Assembly: GCA_020633995.1 (NCBI GenBank)
Contig: JACKCO010000003.1
Span: 558,001 to 622,000 of the forward strand
DNA from: Campylobacterota bacterium
GTDB lineage: Bacteria > Babelota > Babeliae > Babelales > RVW-14
Direction of reading: 5' to 3'
DNA length: 64,000 nt
A program made the position numbers and the translations under genes. This document shows positions 9,372 through 18,642 of the stretch, one piece after another. Each line of letters starts with the position of its first letter. Within the stretch, counting starts at the first letter, position 1. The notes beneath the pieces are model-generated. The model saw nothing but the letters and a program-made list of their open reading frames with translations, was not told the origin of the DNA and made no database searches.

Positions 9372-11795
9372 ATGGGAACGAGAGTTAGTAAAGCTACGAG
9401 TAAATCAGGTAAGACTACCGCGGCCAAAAAGACTATAGCCAAAAAGACTACGATAAAAAAAGCTGCATCTAAGGAGGTCGTAGAAAAAAAGGCGGTAGCT
9501 AAAAAAGCTGAACCTAAAAAAGCTACAGCAAAGGACAAGAAAATTAAACTGGTTGTTGTTGAGTCGCCCGCCAAAATAAAAACGATTACAAAGTTTTTGG
9601 GTAAAGACTTTAAAATTCTTTCTACGTTCGGTCACATTAAAGATCTTCCGCCAAAAAAAATTGGTATTGAGCGTGACGAGAAAACAGGCAAGATCAACCT
9701 TGAATATGTCGTCATAGAGGACAAAGAGGGTCGAATTGCAGAAATTTGCAAGCAAGCAAGCCGCTCAGGTGAAGTCTACCTTGCCTCTGATCCTGACCGT
9801 GAGGGTGAAATTATTTCGTGGCATATTGGCCAAGAGATAGCAAAAGTCTTTAAAGATAAAAGCAAAATTTATCGTATTACCTTTAACGAAATTACCAAAC
9901 CGGCTGTTACCCAAGCAATTGAAGACAAAACAACCGTTGATATGAAAAAAGTACGAGCGCAGCAGGCGCGTCGTATTCTTGATCGTTGGGTTGGCTATCA
10001 AGTGTCACCAATTTTGTGGAAAAAAATTAGTAAGGGTTTGTCCGCTGGGCGTGTACAGTCTGTTGCTATGATGCTTATTTGCCAGCGCGATAAAGAAATC
10101 CGTGAATTTGTGCCTGAAGAGTCATGGTCTGTTCACGCTATTTTTGTTTGTTCAGACAAATCAACTGTTGTAGCAGAACTATTCAAAATCAAGAGCAAGA
10201 CATTTAAGCTTAAAAACGAGGCTGATGCTAAAAAGGCCGTTGAAGCGATTACAAAAGAAAGCTTCAAAGTTTCCAAAATTACCGAAAAAGAACGTGCAAA
10301 AAATCCTTTGCCACCGTTTATGACCAGTACATTGCAGCAGGATGCATACAACAAGCTTGGTTTTTCGGTTGATAAGACAATGAGTGTTGCGCAAAAACTG
10401 TATGAAGGTTTGCCGCTTGCTGACAAAAACAGCCCAGAAGCACTTATTACCTATATGCGTACTGACTCGCTTCGTCTGTCAGACACATCGCTCAAAGACA
10501 TCAGAAAATTTATTTCAGGGCAGTATGGTGGTGACTATTTACCAAAACAATCACGTGTTTATGGTAAAAAAGGGGCGCAAGACGCTCACGAAGCCATTAG
10601 ACCCATTGATATTTATAAAACGCCGGAGGCTGTTGGGAAATATCTTTCCAAAGACCAGGCAAAATTGTATGAACTTATTTGGAAGCGTTCTGTAGCTTGT
10701 CAGATGGAAGCCGCCCGTTACTTTCAACGCCAGGTGTTGATTGATGGTGGCGACTTTACATTCAAAGCAACGGGCTCCAGCTTGATGTTTGATGGATTTT
10801 TAAAAGTGTATTTGGTTGATGAAGAGGATGGCGATAAAAACGTTGCTATTCCAAAAGATATCAAGGTTGATGATTTGCTTAAAACGCAAAAGATTGACAA
10901 AAAACAACACTTTACACAACCACCACCACGTTACACCGAAGCAACATTGGTCAAAGAAATGGAGAAACGGGGCATTGGGCGACCAAGTACCTATGCTGCC
11001 ATTCTGACAACCATCCAAAAGCGTAAGTACTGTGTTAAAGATAACAAGCGGTTTATGCCTACGCAGCTGGGTGAGGCGGTTAATGAAATGCTACTCAAAC
11101 ACCTTGCCGACATTGTCAATGTTGATTTCACCGCAAAAATGGAAGAGGATCTAGACAAAATTGCGCAAGGTGAGATCGAGCGAGACAAGGTGCTCAATGA
11201 GTTTTACAAAAAATTTGAAAAAGATCTTAAATCGTTTGGTGTTGAGGCTGAAGAAAAAAAGACCATAGAAACCAATCTTGATTGCCCAAAATGTAAGAAC
11301 AAGCTTTTGATTAGGCTTGGCCGGGCAGGTGAGTTTTTGGGGTGTTCAAAGTATCCAGACTGTACCTTTACTGCTAATGTTGCCAGGGACGAAAAGGGCA
11401 ATGTCAAAATTGATGAGCAAGATTCTACTAGCCAAGCCGTTGATATTAAGTGTGAAAAATGTAAGCGTGATTTGGTTCGAAAAGTTGGTAGATTCGGTCC
11501 GTTCTTAGCCTGTTCTGGCTACCCAGATTGCAAGTACATCCATCAAGAGTCACTAAAAATGAAATGCCCACAGTGCAAAAGCAAGATTGTTAAGCGCAAG
11601 TGGCGCGGCGGTACAATGTGGGGTTGCTCTGGCTATCCAGACTGTAAGTTTGCCATTTTTGGTGATGTGGTTGAAAATAAATGTCCCGAATGTAAGGCTC
11701 CCTACCTGTTGGTCAGCAAAGTTAAAGATGGCATTAAACACCGTTGTGCTGACAAAGAGTGTAAGTACGAAAAGATTGTTGAGCAAGCAAGTTAG
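9372..11795 (+). CDS. topA: DNA topoisomerase I with Lys/Ala-rich N-terminal tail
   Basis: 807-residue type IA topoisomerase that relaxes negative supercoils. The TOPRIM domain begins near residue 57 (KLVVVESPAKIKTITKFLG) and has SDPDREGEIISWH. The active-site tyrosine lies in ALITYMRTDSLRLSD, and an H..IRP motif (AHEAIRP) follows. The C-terminus carries four zinc-ribbon modules, the first three ending in GCSKYPDC, ACSGYPDC and GCSGYPDC. The first ~55 residues are unusual, being almost entirely Lys, Ala and Thr like a histone H1 tail. A weak AGGG precedes the ATG, so a start nearer TOPRIM cannot be excluded. The TAG stop overlaps by four bases the stop of the convergent gene at 11792. Confidence 0.97.
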   Translation: MGTRVSKATSKSGKTTAAKKTIAKKTTIKKAASKEVVEKKAVAKKAEPKKATAKDKKIKLVVVESPAKIKTITKFLGKDFKILSTFGHIKDLPPKKIGIERDEKTGKINLEYVVIEDKEGRIAEICKQASRSGEVYLASDPDREGEIISWHIGQEIAKVFKDKSKIYRITFNEITKPAVTQAIEDKTTVDMKKVRAQQARRILDRWVGYQVSPILWKKISKGLSAGRVQSVAMMLICQRDKEIREFVPEESWSVHAIFVCSDKSTVVAELFKIKSKTFKLKNEADAKKAVEAITKESFKVSKITEKERAKNPLPPFMTSTLQQDAYNKLGFSVDKTMSVAQKLYEGLPLADKNSPEALITYMRTDSLRLSDTSLKDIRKFISGQYGGDYLPKQSRVYGKKGAQDAHEAIRPIDIYKTPEAVGKYLSKDQAKLYELIWKRSVACQMEAARYFQRQVLIDGGDFTFKATGSSLMFDGFLKVYLVDEEDGDKNVAIPKDIKVDDLLKTQKIDKKQHFTQPPPRYTEATLVKEMEKRGIGRPSTYAAILTTIQKRKYCVKDNKRFMPTQLGEAVNEMLLKHLADIVNVDFTAKMEEDLDKIAQGEIERDKVLNEFYKKFEKDLKSFGVEAEEKKTIETNLDCPKCKNKLLIRLGRAGEFLGCSKYPDCTFTANVARDEKGNVKIDEQDSTSQAVDIKCEKCKRDLVRKVGRFGPFLACSGYPDCKYIHQESLKMKCPQCKSKIVKRKWRGGTMWGCSGYPDCKFAIFGDVVENKCPECKAPYLLVSKVKDGIKHRCADKECKYEKIVEQAS

Positions 11796-12481
11796 TTTTG
11801 TACAATCCCAACTAAACGAATAGCTGATTCAGTACCATCAACAACATTCAATGGTAGGGCAATGACATGAAAATTTCTTGCTGGTAGTTTGTCTGCGTGA
11901 GCGATGTTTTCAATAAGGTATTTGCTCTGACCAAGCACAAGGGTATGCACAGGAAAACTCATATCAGCGCCGTCAGGTGAGAGCGTGTCAATACCAAGCC
12001 CTGCAATGTTGCGTTCGAGTAATAGTTGTGCAGCTTGTTTGCTAAAACCAGGAAAGCGCATGTTGCCCTGCGCGTCTTCATTGCGGTATTTTGCCGGATT
12101 GTCCCATTTTTGTGACCAGCCAGTGTAGCCGATGAAAAGGCTATTTGCACTGATGTTGCCATATTTTTTTTCATAATCTTGTATGTCTTCTGGTGTAATA
12201 ACATAGTTTTGGTTAGCTTTTGCTGAAACATTAAGTACGTGTCCAGGGACAATCAATTGAGAGAGAGGGATGGAGGCGATGTCTTGTGCGTATTCGATGA
12301 AGTGATTGGGTGCGTCCATGTGTGTGCCTACACCCGCATGCATTTTAATACCCTGAACACGGCAACCTTGCGAATAATCCATTTTAATTTCTTGGCGAAA
12401 GCCGCATGAGCCATTCCAGCTTGGGGCAGTTGGTGTGAGTGGGTGGGTGAGATCGATGAAGGTACAGTTGCTGAGCATCAT
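11792..12481 (-). CDS. Cyclase / kynurenine-formamidase-family hydrolase
   Basis: 229 residues of the cyclase family (Pfam Cyclase, PF04199), metal-dependent amidases that include bacterial kynurenine formamidase. The opening FIDLTHPLTPTAPSWNG and the metal-binding signature HAGVGTHMDAPNHF are both present, and GLGIDTLSPDGADMSFPVH carries the later conserved Asp and His. No tryptophan-degradation gene is nearby, so the substrate is unknown and the family name is safer than a specific enzyme name. It starts with tandem ATG codons and runs toward topA, sharing four bases with its stop. There is no signal peptide. Confidence 0.85.
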   Translation of the reverse strand: MMLSNCTFIDLTHPLTPTAPSWNGSCGFRQEIKMDYSQGCRVQGIKMHAGVGTHMDAPNHFIEYAQDIASIPLSQLIVPGHVLNVSAKANQNYVITPEDIQDYEKKYGNISANSLFIGYTGWSQKWDNPAKYRNEDAQGNMRFPGFSKQAAQLLLERNIAGLGIDTLSPDGADMSFPVHTLVLGQSKYLIENIAHADKLPARNFHVIALPLNVVDGTESAIRLVGIVQN

Positions 12482-12531
12482 ACAGACTTACGGTTAAATT
12501 AACTTTTTGACGGTATTTATCATATTTATAC

Positions 12532-12674
12532 GTCATCCCCGACGCCGATCGGGGATCTAAAACTAGCGGTCACTTTGTAAAGAGTTATAGTAAGAGTATA
12601 CCGCTCTGCTACTAAAGTAATTGTTTTTTGGATAAATAATCAAAAAGAGATCCCCGATCGGCGTCGGGGATGAC
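12532..12674. repeat. MITE-like element with perfect 27-base terminal inverted repeats
   Basis: The arms at 12532-12558 and 12648-12674 are exact reverse complements and enclose 89 bases without a gene. Each arm is itself a REP-like hairpin: ATCCCCGA and TCGGGGAT around a six-base loop. A single variant copy of the arm occurs at 25877. The element lies between the divergently placed ends of the cyclase gene and the ABC transporter gene. It encodes nothing visible and is probably mobilised by a transposase elsewhere. Confidence 0.75.
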
Positions 12675-12765
12675 CTCAAAAAAATAGCAACGTTAAGAAA
12701 ATAGTTTATCTAAGAGTTACATAATATTTTGAGCAGTAATGACCGAGGAAATGATCAGAGAGATA

Positions 12766-14475
12766 TTACCCCGTAAATTCACCAAGTGAGAATGATTGCT
12801 GGCTGATAGAGGTGGGGTCAAGCTCAGTAATGGTTTTATTGTTAACGAGTAGTATACGGTCAACATTGTCAAGCATGCTCATCCGGTGGGAGACGATCAA
12901 AACAGTTTTCTCTTTTGGTAATTCATTGATAGCAAGTTTGATCATGCGCTCAGATTCGTCATCAAGCGACGAGGTCGCCTCATCAAAGATCATGATGTCA
13001 GGATTCTTAAGCAAAGCTCTTGCGATTGTTAGACGCTGTTTTTGGCCGCCTGAGAGGAGGGTCCCATTTTCACCAGCAATAGTTTGATAGCCGTTGGGTA
13101 GTGTCTGGATAAACTCATGAGCATGTGCAGCCTTACATGCTGCTACTATCTGTTCCTGTGTTGCGTCTGGTCGCGCATAAGCAATATTGCGTGTAATTGT
13201 GTCATTAAACAAGAAAGTCCGCTGGCTGACATAGCCGATGTGCTTTCTTAGGCTAGCAAGTGAGAGTGTTGTGATATCGACACCATCAAGGTAGAGTTTG
13301 CCCGCTGCGGGGCTAATAAAGCCAAGGAGCATATCACAAAAGGTGCTTTTGCCGCCGCCTGATGGGCCAACAATGCCAATGCGTTCACCTTTTCTGATAG
13401 CAAGACAAACATCTTTTGTGATGATGTGCTTGCCATCATAGCTTGCACTGACATGCTCCCAAGCAATGGTTGATGAAAACGTATCCATTGTTGCGGGACG
13501 ATTATGTTCTGTTGGGTAGTAAAGGTCGATTACCTCAAATATCTTTTCAGCTGCTGCAAGGCCATACTGCATGTCAGAGTACACATTCATAATTTTTTTT
13601 AGTGGCTGGTATGAAAGTACAACGGCAGCAACAAATGACGATAGTTGCCCAGCGGTGATAGTGCCAGACAAAACTTGATGGATGGCGACATAGAAAACGA
13701 AGCTGCAACCAGCAATAGCGATAAGCTCAATGAGCGGTGGTGCCATTGACTCAAGTTGTACGTTGTGCATGATGGCGCTAAAACATGCTTGTTGATGCTG
13801 GTCAAAACGCTTTATTTCTTCTGCTTCTGCGTTGAATGACTTTATTTCTCGAATACCTGTAAATGTTTCTTGCAAAAGCGAGCTGATCGAGCCCATTTGT
13901 TGTTGAATTGCGATTGAGGCAGATTTACGCATCTTACCCAGGCGTCTGATGGCAAAACCAAGTACAGGAGCAATAAGCAGCAGTAAAATGCCCAGCGTTA
14001 TGTTTTGATAAAGCGCAAAGCAAATTAAAAAGAGTGCTTCAAAAACACCACGAATACCATCTTTTATAGCGCTGGCTGCACTCTGTTGGATCATTTGTGC
14101 GTCATTTAAAAAGCAGGACATAAGTTTGCCAGTATTGTTTTTTTGAAAGAATGAGATGGGGAAGTGGATCACTTTTTTATATAGATCATCGCGGATATCG
14201 TTGATAACCCGATTATTAACAAAGTGCATGTAGTAGCAGGTAAGATAGGCAAACAAGCCCTTCAGTGCAAAAAAGAGCACAAAAAGTCCAACAAGCGGAA
14301 TTATTAAATTACTGTAGCGTGCAATAAACACTTCATCGATAGTTTTTTTGAGCAGGTAGGGAGGTGTTGCTGAAAAGATACCGTAAAGTGCTGCACAAAG
14401 CAGTGAAGTGATGAGAGGTCGTGTATAAGCCCGTGTATAACCTAAAAGTCTGCTGCCCGCTTTCATAAGCACCAT
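12766..14475 (-). CDS. ABC exporter, fused membrane and ATPase domains (MsbA-like)
   Basis: 569-residue half-transporter. The N-terminal ~310 residues hold about six membrane helices of the ABC type I exporter fold. The C-terminal nucleotide-binding domain has Walker A (GPSGGGKST), the signature LLSGGQKQRLT, Walker B (IMIFDEATSSLD) and the H-loop (VSHRMSML). Family and length match MsbA, the lipid A-core flippase that works as a homodimer in the inner membrane, but peptide or drug exporters of the same family look alike, so I give no gene symbol. The start is one of two ATGs (14475 or 14466). A possible small frame (14483-14668) ends eight bases upstream. Confidence 0.85.
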   Translation of the reverse strand: MVLMKAGSRLLGYTRAYTRPLITSLLCAALYGIFSATPPYLLKKTIDEVFIARYSNLIIPLVGLFVLFFALKGLFAYLTCYYMHFVNNRVINDIRDDLYKKVIHFPISFFQKNNTGKLMSCFLNDAQMIQQSAASAIKDGIRGVFEALFLICFALYQNITLGILLLLIAPVLGFAIRRLGKMRKSASIAIQQQMGSISSLLQETFTGIREIKSFNAEAEEIKRFDQHQQACFSAIMHNVQLESMAPPLIELIAIAGCSFVFYVAIHQVLSGTITAGQLSSFVAAVVLSYQPLKKIMNVYSDMQYGLAAAEKIFEVIDLYYPTEHNRPATMDTFSSTIAWEHVSASYDGKHIITKDVCLAIRKGERIGIVGPSGGGKSTFCDMLLGFISPAAGKLYLDGVDITTLSLASLRKHIGYVSQRTFLFNDTITRNIAYARPDATQEQIVAACKAAHAHEFIQTLPNGYQTIAGENGTLLSGGQKQRLTIARALLKNPDIMIFDEATSSLDDESERMIKLAINELPKEKTVLIVSHRMSMLDNVDRILLVNNKTITELDPTSISQQSFSLGEFTG

Positions 14476-14966
14476 ATTTTCGTTAAAAAATCTCTATATG
14501 TTTTGGTAAAGGTACAGTATCGCATGAATTGACCAAGACGCCAAATTCATAGCGAGTATTTTTGTTTTTCTTCCCATGATATTTCAGTGCATTAATTTTT
14601 TGTTTCAAATGAGAAATATTGGCTCCTTCATAGATTTGTTTTTTTGTGTTTATTTTTGAAATCTTCATCTTGCTGTTGGTCGTGGTATACTGACCAGCTC
14701 GTCTTTAATGTGGGCGTTATGAGAAGAATACACCAATTCGATAATTTTAAAGCGGCGAATTGTTTTTGTATGTGCAATATCACGTGTCTTGCTCAACGAT
14801 ATGCTTTGCTTGATCAGGGTATTGTTTCAGGATCCAGAAAAATGGAAAATCATTATCCGGATGCTGAAATAAATTCAGCACGACATGATGGGGGTGCTCA
14901 AGCAGTCCTGTAGTTATCGAGTTTGTTTTGGTAAATTATTTTTGAATTTATAAACTTGAGTGAAAT
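14476..14966. other. Gene-poor gap with two weak small reading frames
   Basis: 491 bases without a convincing gene. On the minus strand 14483-14668 encodes 61 residues (MKISKINTKKQIYEG...) ending eight bases before the ABC gene, which would allow translational coupling, but its ATG has no ribosome-binding site. On the plus strand 14719-14913 encodes about 64 residues, also without a clear site. I see no repeat or RNA gene here. Either frame could be real, but neither has support beyond being open. Confidence 0.3.
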
Positions 14967-16703
14967 ATGATCAAAAAAAATAAAGCGGTGGTGGCTGTTA
15001 TAGCTTTTACCAGCAGCTTATTTTTATTTCTAAGTGCTTTAAATGTCTACGAGGGCATTGACTTTACAGCGGCATGTGTGGATGCCGGATTTACCGGAGT
15101 GTTGCACACACATTGTACCACCCGTGGCGTTGAGCAGGGACAAATCTTAAAAGCCAAGGTAATCAGAGATAGTGCTCGTTTGCTTCATACCTGTTTTTCG
15201 TTTGGTGCAAGTAATCTTTCAGGGCTGGGTGATTTATTTGCAGATATTGTTACGTTTGATAACAAGCTTAAATCGTTGCGAAGCTTGCGTACGCTGTATG
15301 CGGCCGGACAGCTTGGGCTTCGGTTATTTCAAGATGGTGTAACACTATTTGGTCAGGATCTACCGGCATTGCATGACATTTATCAAAAGAAATTTGATAA
15401 TGAGACTGTTCCAAGCATAGCTTACAAATTTGGTTTGCCAGTTCTACGTGCCGGTATTGCTTTTGCTAAGGTAAATTCACATGTTGCCGTTTCAAAAGCT
15501 TTTTGGCATGACTTGGCGATGCTTGAGCAGTCTATTTCTACAATGCTTGAACCAATTGAGTTCATCGATAACGTTCAGCAGTGCCTTGCGTTGATAGCAT
15601 TGGACTCATGTATTGTATTGTTAAGCTTAAAACAAGCAGGTGTTTATGCGCTTTTGTGCCGTCAAAAAAATAACCTTGAGCACAAACGTAACCACATAAA
15701 GCGGGAACAGGAGGAGCTTAAGCAAACTGAACATGTTGAGTTGATGTCAATTGAGGGGGTAACCAAAGGCTATAAGCGTATGATTGGCGCGGTCTCCGAT
15801 CATTTGTTGGAGCTTGAAGCTGGTGGTGTTGAAGAATTATTGGGGAAGGCTTTTGATAGCAATTTCCTCGACGCCGTTAGTGGAGAGGGTGGAATGGCTA
15901 AGAGTGAGGTGCCACGTATTCTACCTTTACTAGCAAAATGCAAAAAAATTACCCAGGCAAAATCTGAGTATGCACTTGGCAATTGGATGAAGAGAGATGG
16001 CACAGTTCCAGCCGATATTGAGTTTATTAAAGCTAACTTAAAACTTTGCCGATTTGTTGCTTGTTTACGCTGGAGTGTTGAGCAAATGCGTGAAGTTAAG
16101 GCTGCGTTTGATGCTGGCCAGCGAGATTGTTGTGCGGGAAAGTTGTGTGAACAACTTAAAGCTGCCTTAGATCGTCTAGAGAGTGCAAAAAAAGATATTG
16201 ATTTTAGCAGGTCTGAGTTAAGCGAATTAGCACAAAATATTGAAAGTATGGTTGTAAAAGCTGAAGGGCATACCCTTATGAGTACTGACCAGCTACAAGA
16301 AAAAATTACAAGCATTGATGCATTGCTAGCAAATGATCTAGTCAAGCAGTTTGTGATTACCGATGTTGCCAGTTACATTTTGAGTATGCGTATCGAACAG
16401 TTTGTAGAAAAAATAAAAACTGGGGTAGCGTTTGTTCCACGACTCAAGCTTGATGATGAGCTTGCCTACGCTCAAAAGCTTGCGCATGTACTTGCCGCTC
16501 GTAATGTAAGCAACAATGAACTAAAAGAGGTACTAGCCTCATTTGAAGCTCCTGTAGCTGGAGTACTCGCAAAAGCTGCTGGCTATAATATAACGATTTC
16601 TCCATGGCTTGCTCAGGATTTGTATCGTCTTGAGCAAAAGACAAGAAAGCTTGAGCACAAGATTGCCAAAGTTGAGGGTAAAATTGCTACCTATGAGGAG
16701 TAA
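14967..16703 (+). CDS. Unknown 578-residue membrane-anchored helical protein
   Basis: I do not recognise this protein. A hydrophobic segment at residues ~7-27 is a signal anchor or signal peptide, and a second at ~205-228 (CLALIALDSCIVLLSLKQAG) is probably membrane-spanning. Right after it comes a strongly charged helix (KNNLEHKRNHIKREQEELKQ) likely to form a coiled coil. The rest is helix-rich with scattered cysteines and ends in Lys/Glu heptads (LEQKTRKLEHKIAKVEGKIA). No enzyme motif is visible. The last helices read like a scaffold or surface protein. It stands alone between an ABC exporter and tyrS, convergent with tyrS. Confidence 0.75.
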   Translation: MIKKNKAVVAVIAFTSSLFLFLSALNVYEGIDFTAACVDAGFTGVLHTHCTTRGVEQGQILKAKVIRDSARLLHTCFSFGASNLSGLGDLFADIVTFDNKLKSLRSLRTLYAAGQLGLRLFQDGVTLFGQDLPALHDIYQKKFDNETVPSIAYKFGLPVLRAGIAFAKVNSHVAVSKAFWHDLAMLEQSISTMLEPIEFIDNVQQCLALIALDSCIVLLSLKQAGVYALLCRQKNNLEHKRNHIKREQEELKQTEHVELMSIEGVTKGYKRMIGAVSDHLLELEAGGVEELLGKAFDSNFLDAVSGEGGMAKSEVPRILPLLAKCKKITQAKSEYALGNWMKRDGTVPADIEFIKANLKLCRFVACLRWSVEQMREVKAAFDAGQRDCCAGKLCEQLKAALDRLESAKKDIDFSRSELSELAQNIESMVVKAEGHTLMSTDQLQEKITSIDALLANDLVKQFVITDVASYILSMRIEQFVEKIKTGVAFVPRLKLDDELAYAQKLAHVLAARNVSNNELKEVLASFEAPVAGVLAKAAGYNITISPWLAQDLYRLEQKTRKLEHKIAKVEGKIATYEE

Positions 16704-16720
16704 GCGAATTTAGGTTCGTG

Positions 16721-16752
16721 AAAAAAAGATCCCGTCCTGTGAGCCGGGATCT
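16721..16752 (-). terminator. Rho-independent terminator of tyrS
   Basis: Stem AGATCCCG/CGGGATCT. On the minus strand it is followed by seven T (16721-16727), the right polarity for the tyrS transcript that ends at 16774. It may also stop the convergent plus-strand transcript. Confidence 0.75.
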
Positions 16753-16773
16753 ACAGAACTTGGTTATCTTTTG

Positions 16774-17973
16774 TTATGCAATCTTATAAACTTTGTGCTT
16801 GCCAACTTTGATAATCATTCCTGGCTTCCAGGCAATTTCATCCTTAAAGTTAGCAACTTTAGCGCCGTCAATTTCAACAGCACCAGCCTCAATAAGTCGT
16901 TTGCCTTCCGACGATGTTTTGATAGCGCCGAGTTGTTTGATGAGTTCAACGACCCAGAGTGGATTTTGCAGTGAGGTTTCAAGAGTGACTTCGTGTGCTT
17001 GGGTGTAATCACGGTGTTGAAAAATAGCTTGAAAATGTTGTTGGGCTTTATCAGCTTGCTCGGTTGACCAAAAGCGAGCAATGACACCATGTGCCATAGC
17101 TTTTTTTAAGTCCATTGGATGAGTGTTACCGCTTTCAACATTTTGCTTCATAATTTGTAGGTCAGCGTCGGTTTTGCTAAGCAACAAGTGGTAGTAGCGC
17201 CACATCAGTTCATCAGAAACAGACATGAGCTTGCCAAATGCTTCTTCGGCTGCTTCCCACAGGCCAACGTAGTTTCCTAAGCTTTTCGACATTTTTTGTA
17301 CGCCATCAAGTCCTTCAAGAATTGGCATGGTCAAGACCACTTGTTTTTCTTTACCATACTGCTCTTGCAGGTGTCTGCCCATCATGAGGTTGAAGGTTTG
17401 GTCGGTACCCCCAAGTTCGACATCAGCATCAAGTGCGACTGAGTCGTACCCTTGCATGAGAGGGTATAACATTTCATGCATGCTGATGGGTTGATGATTT
17501 GCCAGGCGTTTGGCAAAGTCGTCTCGCTCGATAAGTTGAGCGACGGTTACTTTAGCGCACAATTTGATCAAGTCTGCAAAATCAAGTTTGGACAACCACT
17601 CAGAGTTGTAAACAATTTTTGTCTTTGCAGGATCCAAAATTTTAGTAATTTGGTCGTAGTATGTTTGGCCATTTTTTCTGATATCTTCTTCAGTCAGCAT
17701 TGGACGGGTTTTCGACTTCTCAGTTGGATCACCAATGCGTGCAGTGTAGTCACCAATCAAAAATAAAATCTCGTGGCCAAAGTCTTGGAATTCGCGAAGC
17801 TTGCTGAGCACAACTGCGTGGCCAAGGTGCAGGTCTGGTGCGGTAGGGTCCATGCCGAGCTTGATTTTAAGTGGTTTGCCTGACTCAAGTTTTTTAATAA
17901 GTTCGTCTTCAGGAATAACCTGTACGGCGCCATTTTTAAGCGTGGCAAGAGCTTGGTCTATTGAATGTTTCAT
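16774..17973 (-). CDS. tyrS: Tyrosyl-tRNA synthetase
   Basis: 399-residue class I synthetase that charges tRNA-Tyr. The HIGH motif appears as HLGH at residues 49-52 in MDPTAPDLHLGHAVV, and KMSKS as QKMSKSLGNYVG near residue 230. DVELGGTDQTFNLMMGR is the family's substrate-binding segment. The C-terminal S4-like RNA-binding domain runs from about residue 335 (LIEAGAVEIDGAKV, GMIIKVGKHKVYKI). Length and motif spelling fit the bacterial TyrRS subfamily with a compact C-terminus. It lies 18 bases after the M50 protease gene on the same strand, so it probably ends a transcript containing the two protease homologues. Confidence 0.96.
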   Translation of the reverse strand: MKHSIDQALATLKNGAVQVIPEDELIKKLESGKPLKIKLGMDPTAPDLHLGHAVVLSKLREFQDFGHEILFLIGDYTARIGDPTEKSKTRPMLTEEDIRKNGQTYYDQITKILDPAKTKIVYNSEWLSKLDFADLIKLCAKVTVAQLIERDDFAKRLANHQPISMHEMLYPLMQGYDSVALDADVELGGTDQTFNLMMGRHLQEQYGKEKQVVLTMPILEGLDGVQKMSKSLGNYVGLWEAAEEAFGKLMSVSDELMWRYYHLLLSKTDADLQIMKQNVESGNTHPMDLKKAMAHGVIARFWSTEQADKAQQHFQAIFQHRDYTQAHEVTLETSLQNPLWVVELIKQLGAIKTSSEGKRLIEAGAVEIDGAKVANFKDEIAWKPGMIIKVGKHKVYKIA

Positions 17974-17990
17974 AATGTTTGTTAAACCTT

Positions 17991-18629
17991 TTAAAAAACA
18001 AGTTGTTTGAGAAAGAGTGTTACTCCGTTAATTGCGTAAGCCAAATAGTTACGTAATGGCGTAAAGTATAACAGAGCAATTAAAATAAGGAGTGAATAGC
18101 GGTACAGCCAGATGGCTGCTGCTGGAAATTTTTGCGTTAAAAAGGTCAGCAGTAAATGACTGCCATCAAGTGGAGGAATCGGGAGTAAGTTAAATATCCC
18201 AAGCATAATGTTGACGTAGGCAGTGGTTGTCAAAATTTGAAATAGGCCTGAGGCAAGAGCAAGTGGTAACGTTATGAAGGATCCCAGCTTAATAAGTAAG
18301 AAACAGACAAGAGCCAGTAAAAGGTTTGCAAAAGGTCCTGCAAAAGCGGTTAGTACAGCGTACAGTACTGGGCGCTTAAAATTGCGATAATCAAATGGTA
18401 CTGGCTTTGCCCAACCAATTCTGAGAATGACTAAAAAAAGTAGCCCGATGGGGTCAATATGTGCAAGCGGATTTAGGGTAAGTCGCCCCATGCGCTTTGC
18501 AGTATTGTCACCACACAAGGTTGCAGTCCATGCATGTGCAAATTCATGAAATGAAAGCGCTGCAAGAAATGCCGGGATGACGACACTAAGGTATGCCAAA
18601 TAATGAATTACGTCTTGGCTATTAAACAT
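17991..18629 (-). CDS. Site-2-protease-family (M50) membrane metalloprotease
   Basis: 212-residue integral membrane protein of the small M50B type. Zinc ligands HEFAH sit at residues 28-32 inside the first hydrophobic helix, followed by LNPLAHIDPIG at 52-62. The second conserved motif NLLPIPPLDGS, with the third metal ligand Asp, is near residue 148. Such enzymes cleave substrates within the membrane; the substrate here is unknown and no PDZ domain is present. AAAGG lies ahead of the ATG. Directly upstream, 13 bases away, is a homologue with the same layout that lacks the catalytic residues. Confidence 0.88.
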   Translation of the reverse strand: MFNSQDVIHYLAYLSVVIPAFLAALSFHEFAHAWTATLCGDNTAKRMGRLTLNPLAHIDPIGLLFLVILRIGWAKPVPFDYRNFKRPVLYAVLTAFAGPFANLLLALVCFLLIKLGSFITLPLALASGLFQILTTTAYVNIMLGIFNLLPIPPLDGSHLLLTFLTQKFPAAAIWLYRYSLLILIALLYFTPLRNYLAYAINGVTLFLKQLVF

Positions 18630-18642
18630 ACATGACCTTTAC

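Noticed and set aside
12559..12647. A gene inside the MITE-like element
   Set aside because: The 89-base interior has no frame long enough or with a start and ribosome-binding site.
15800..16345. 181-codon open frame on the minus strand inside the 578-residue gene
   Set aside because: Antisense to a longer frame with an intact membrane segment and coiled coil; no ribosome-binding site and Ser/Cys-rich nonsense composition.
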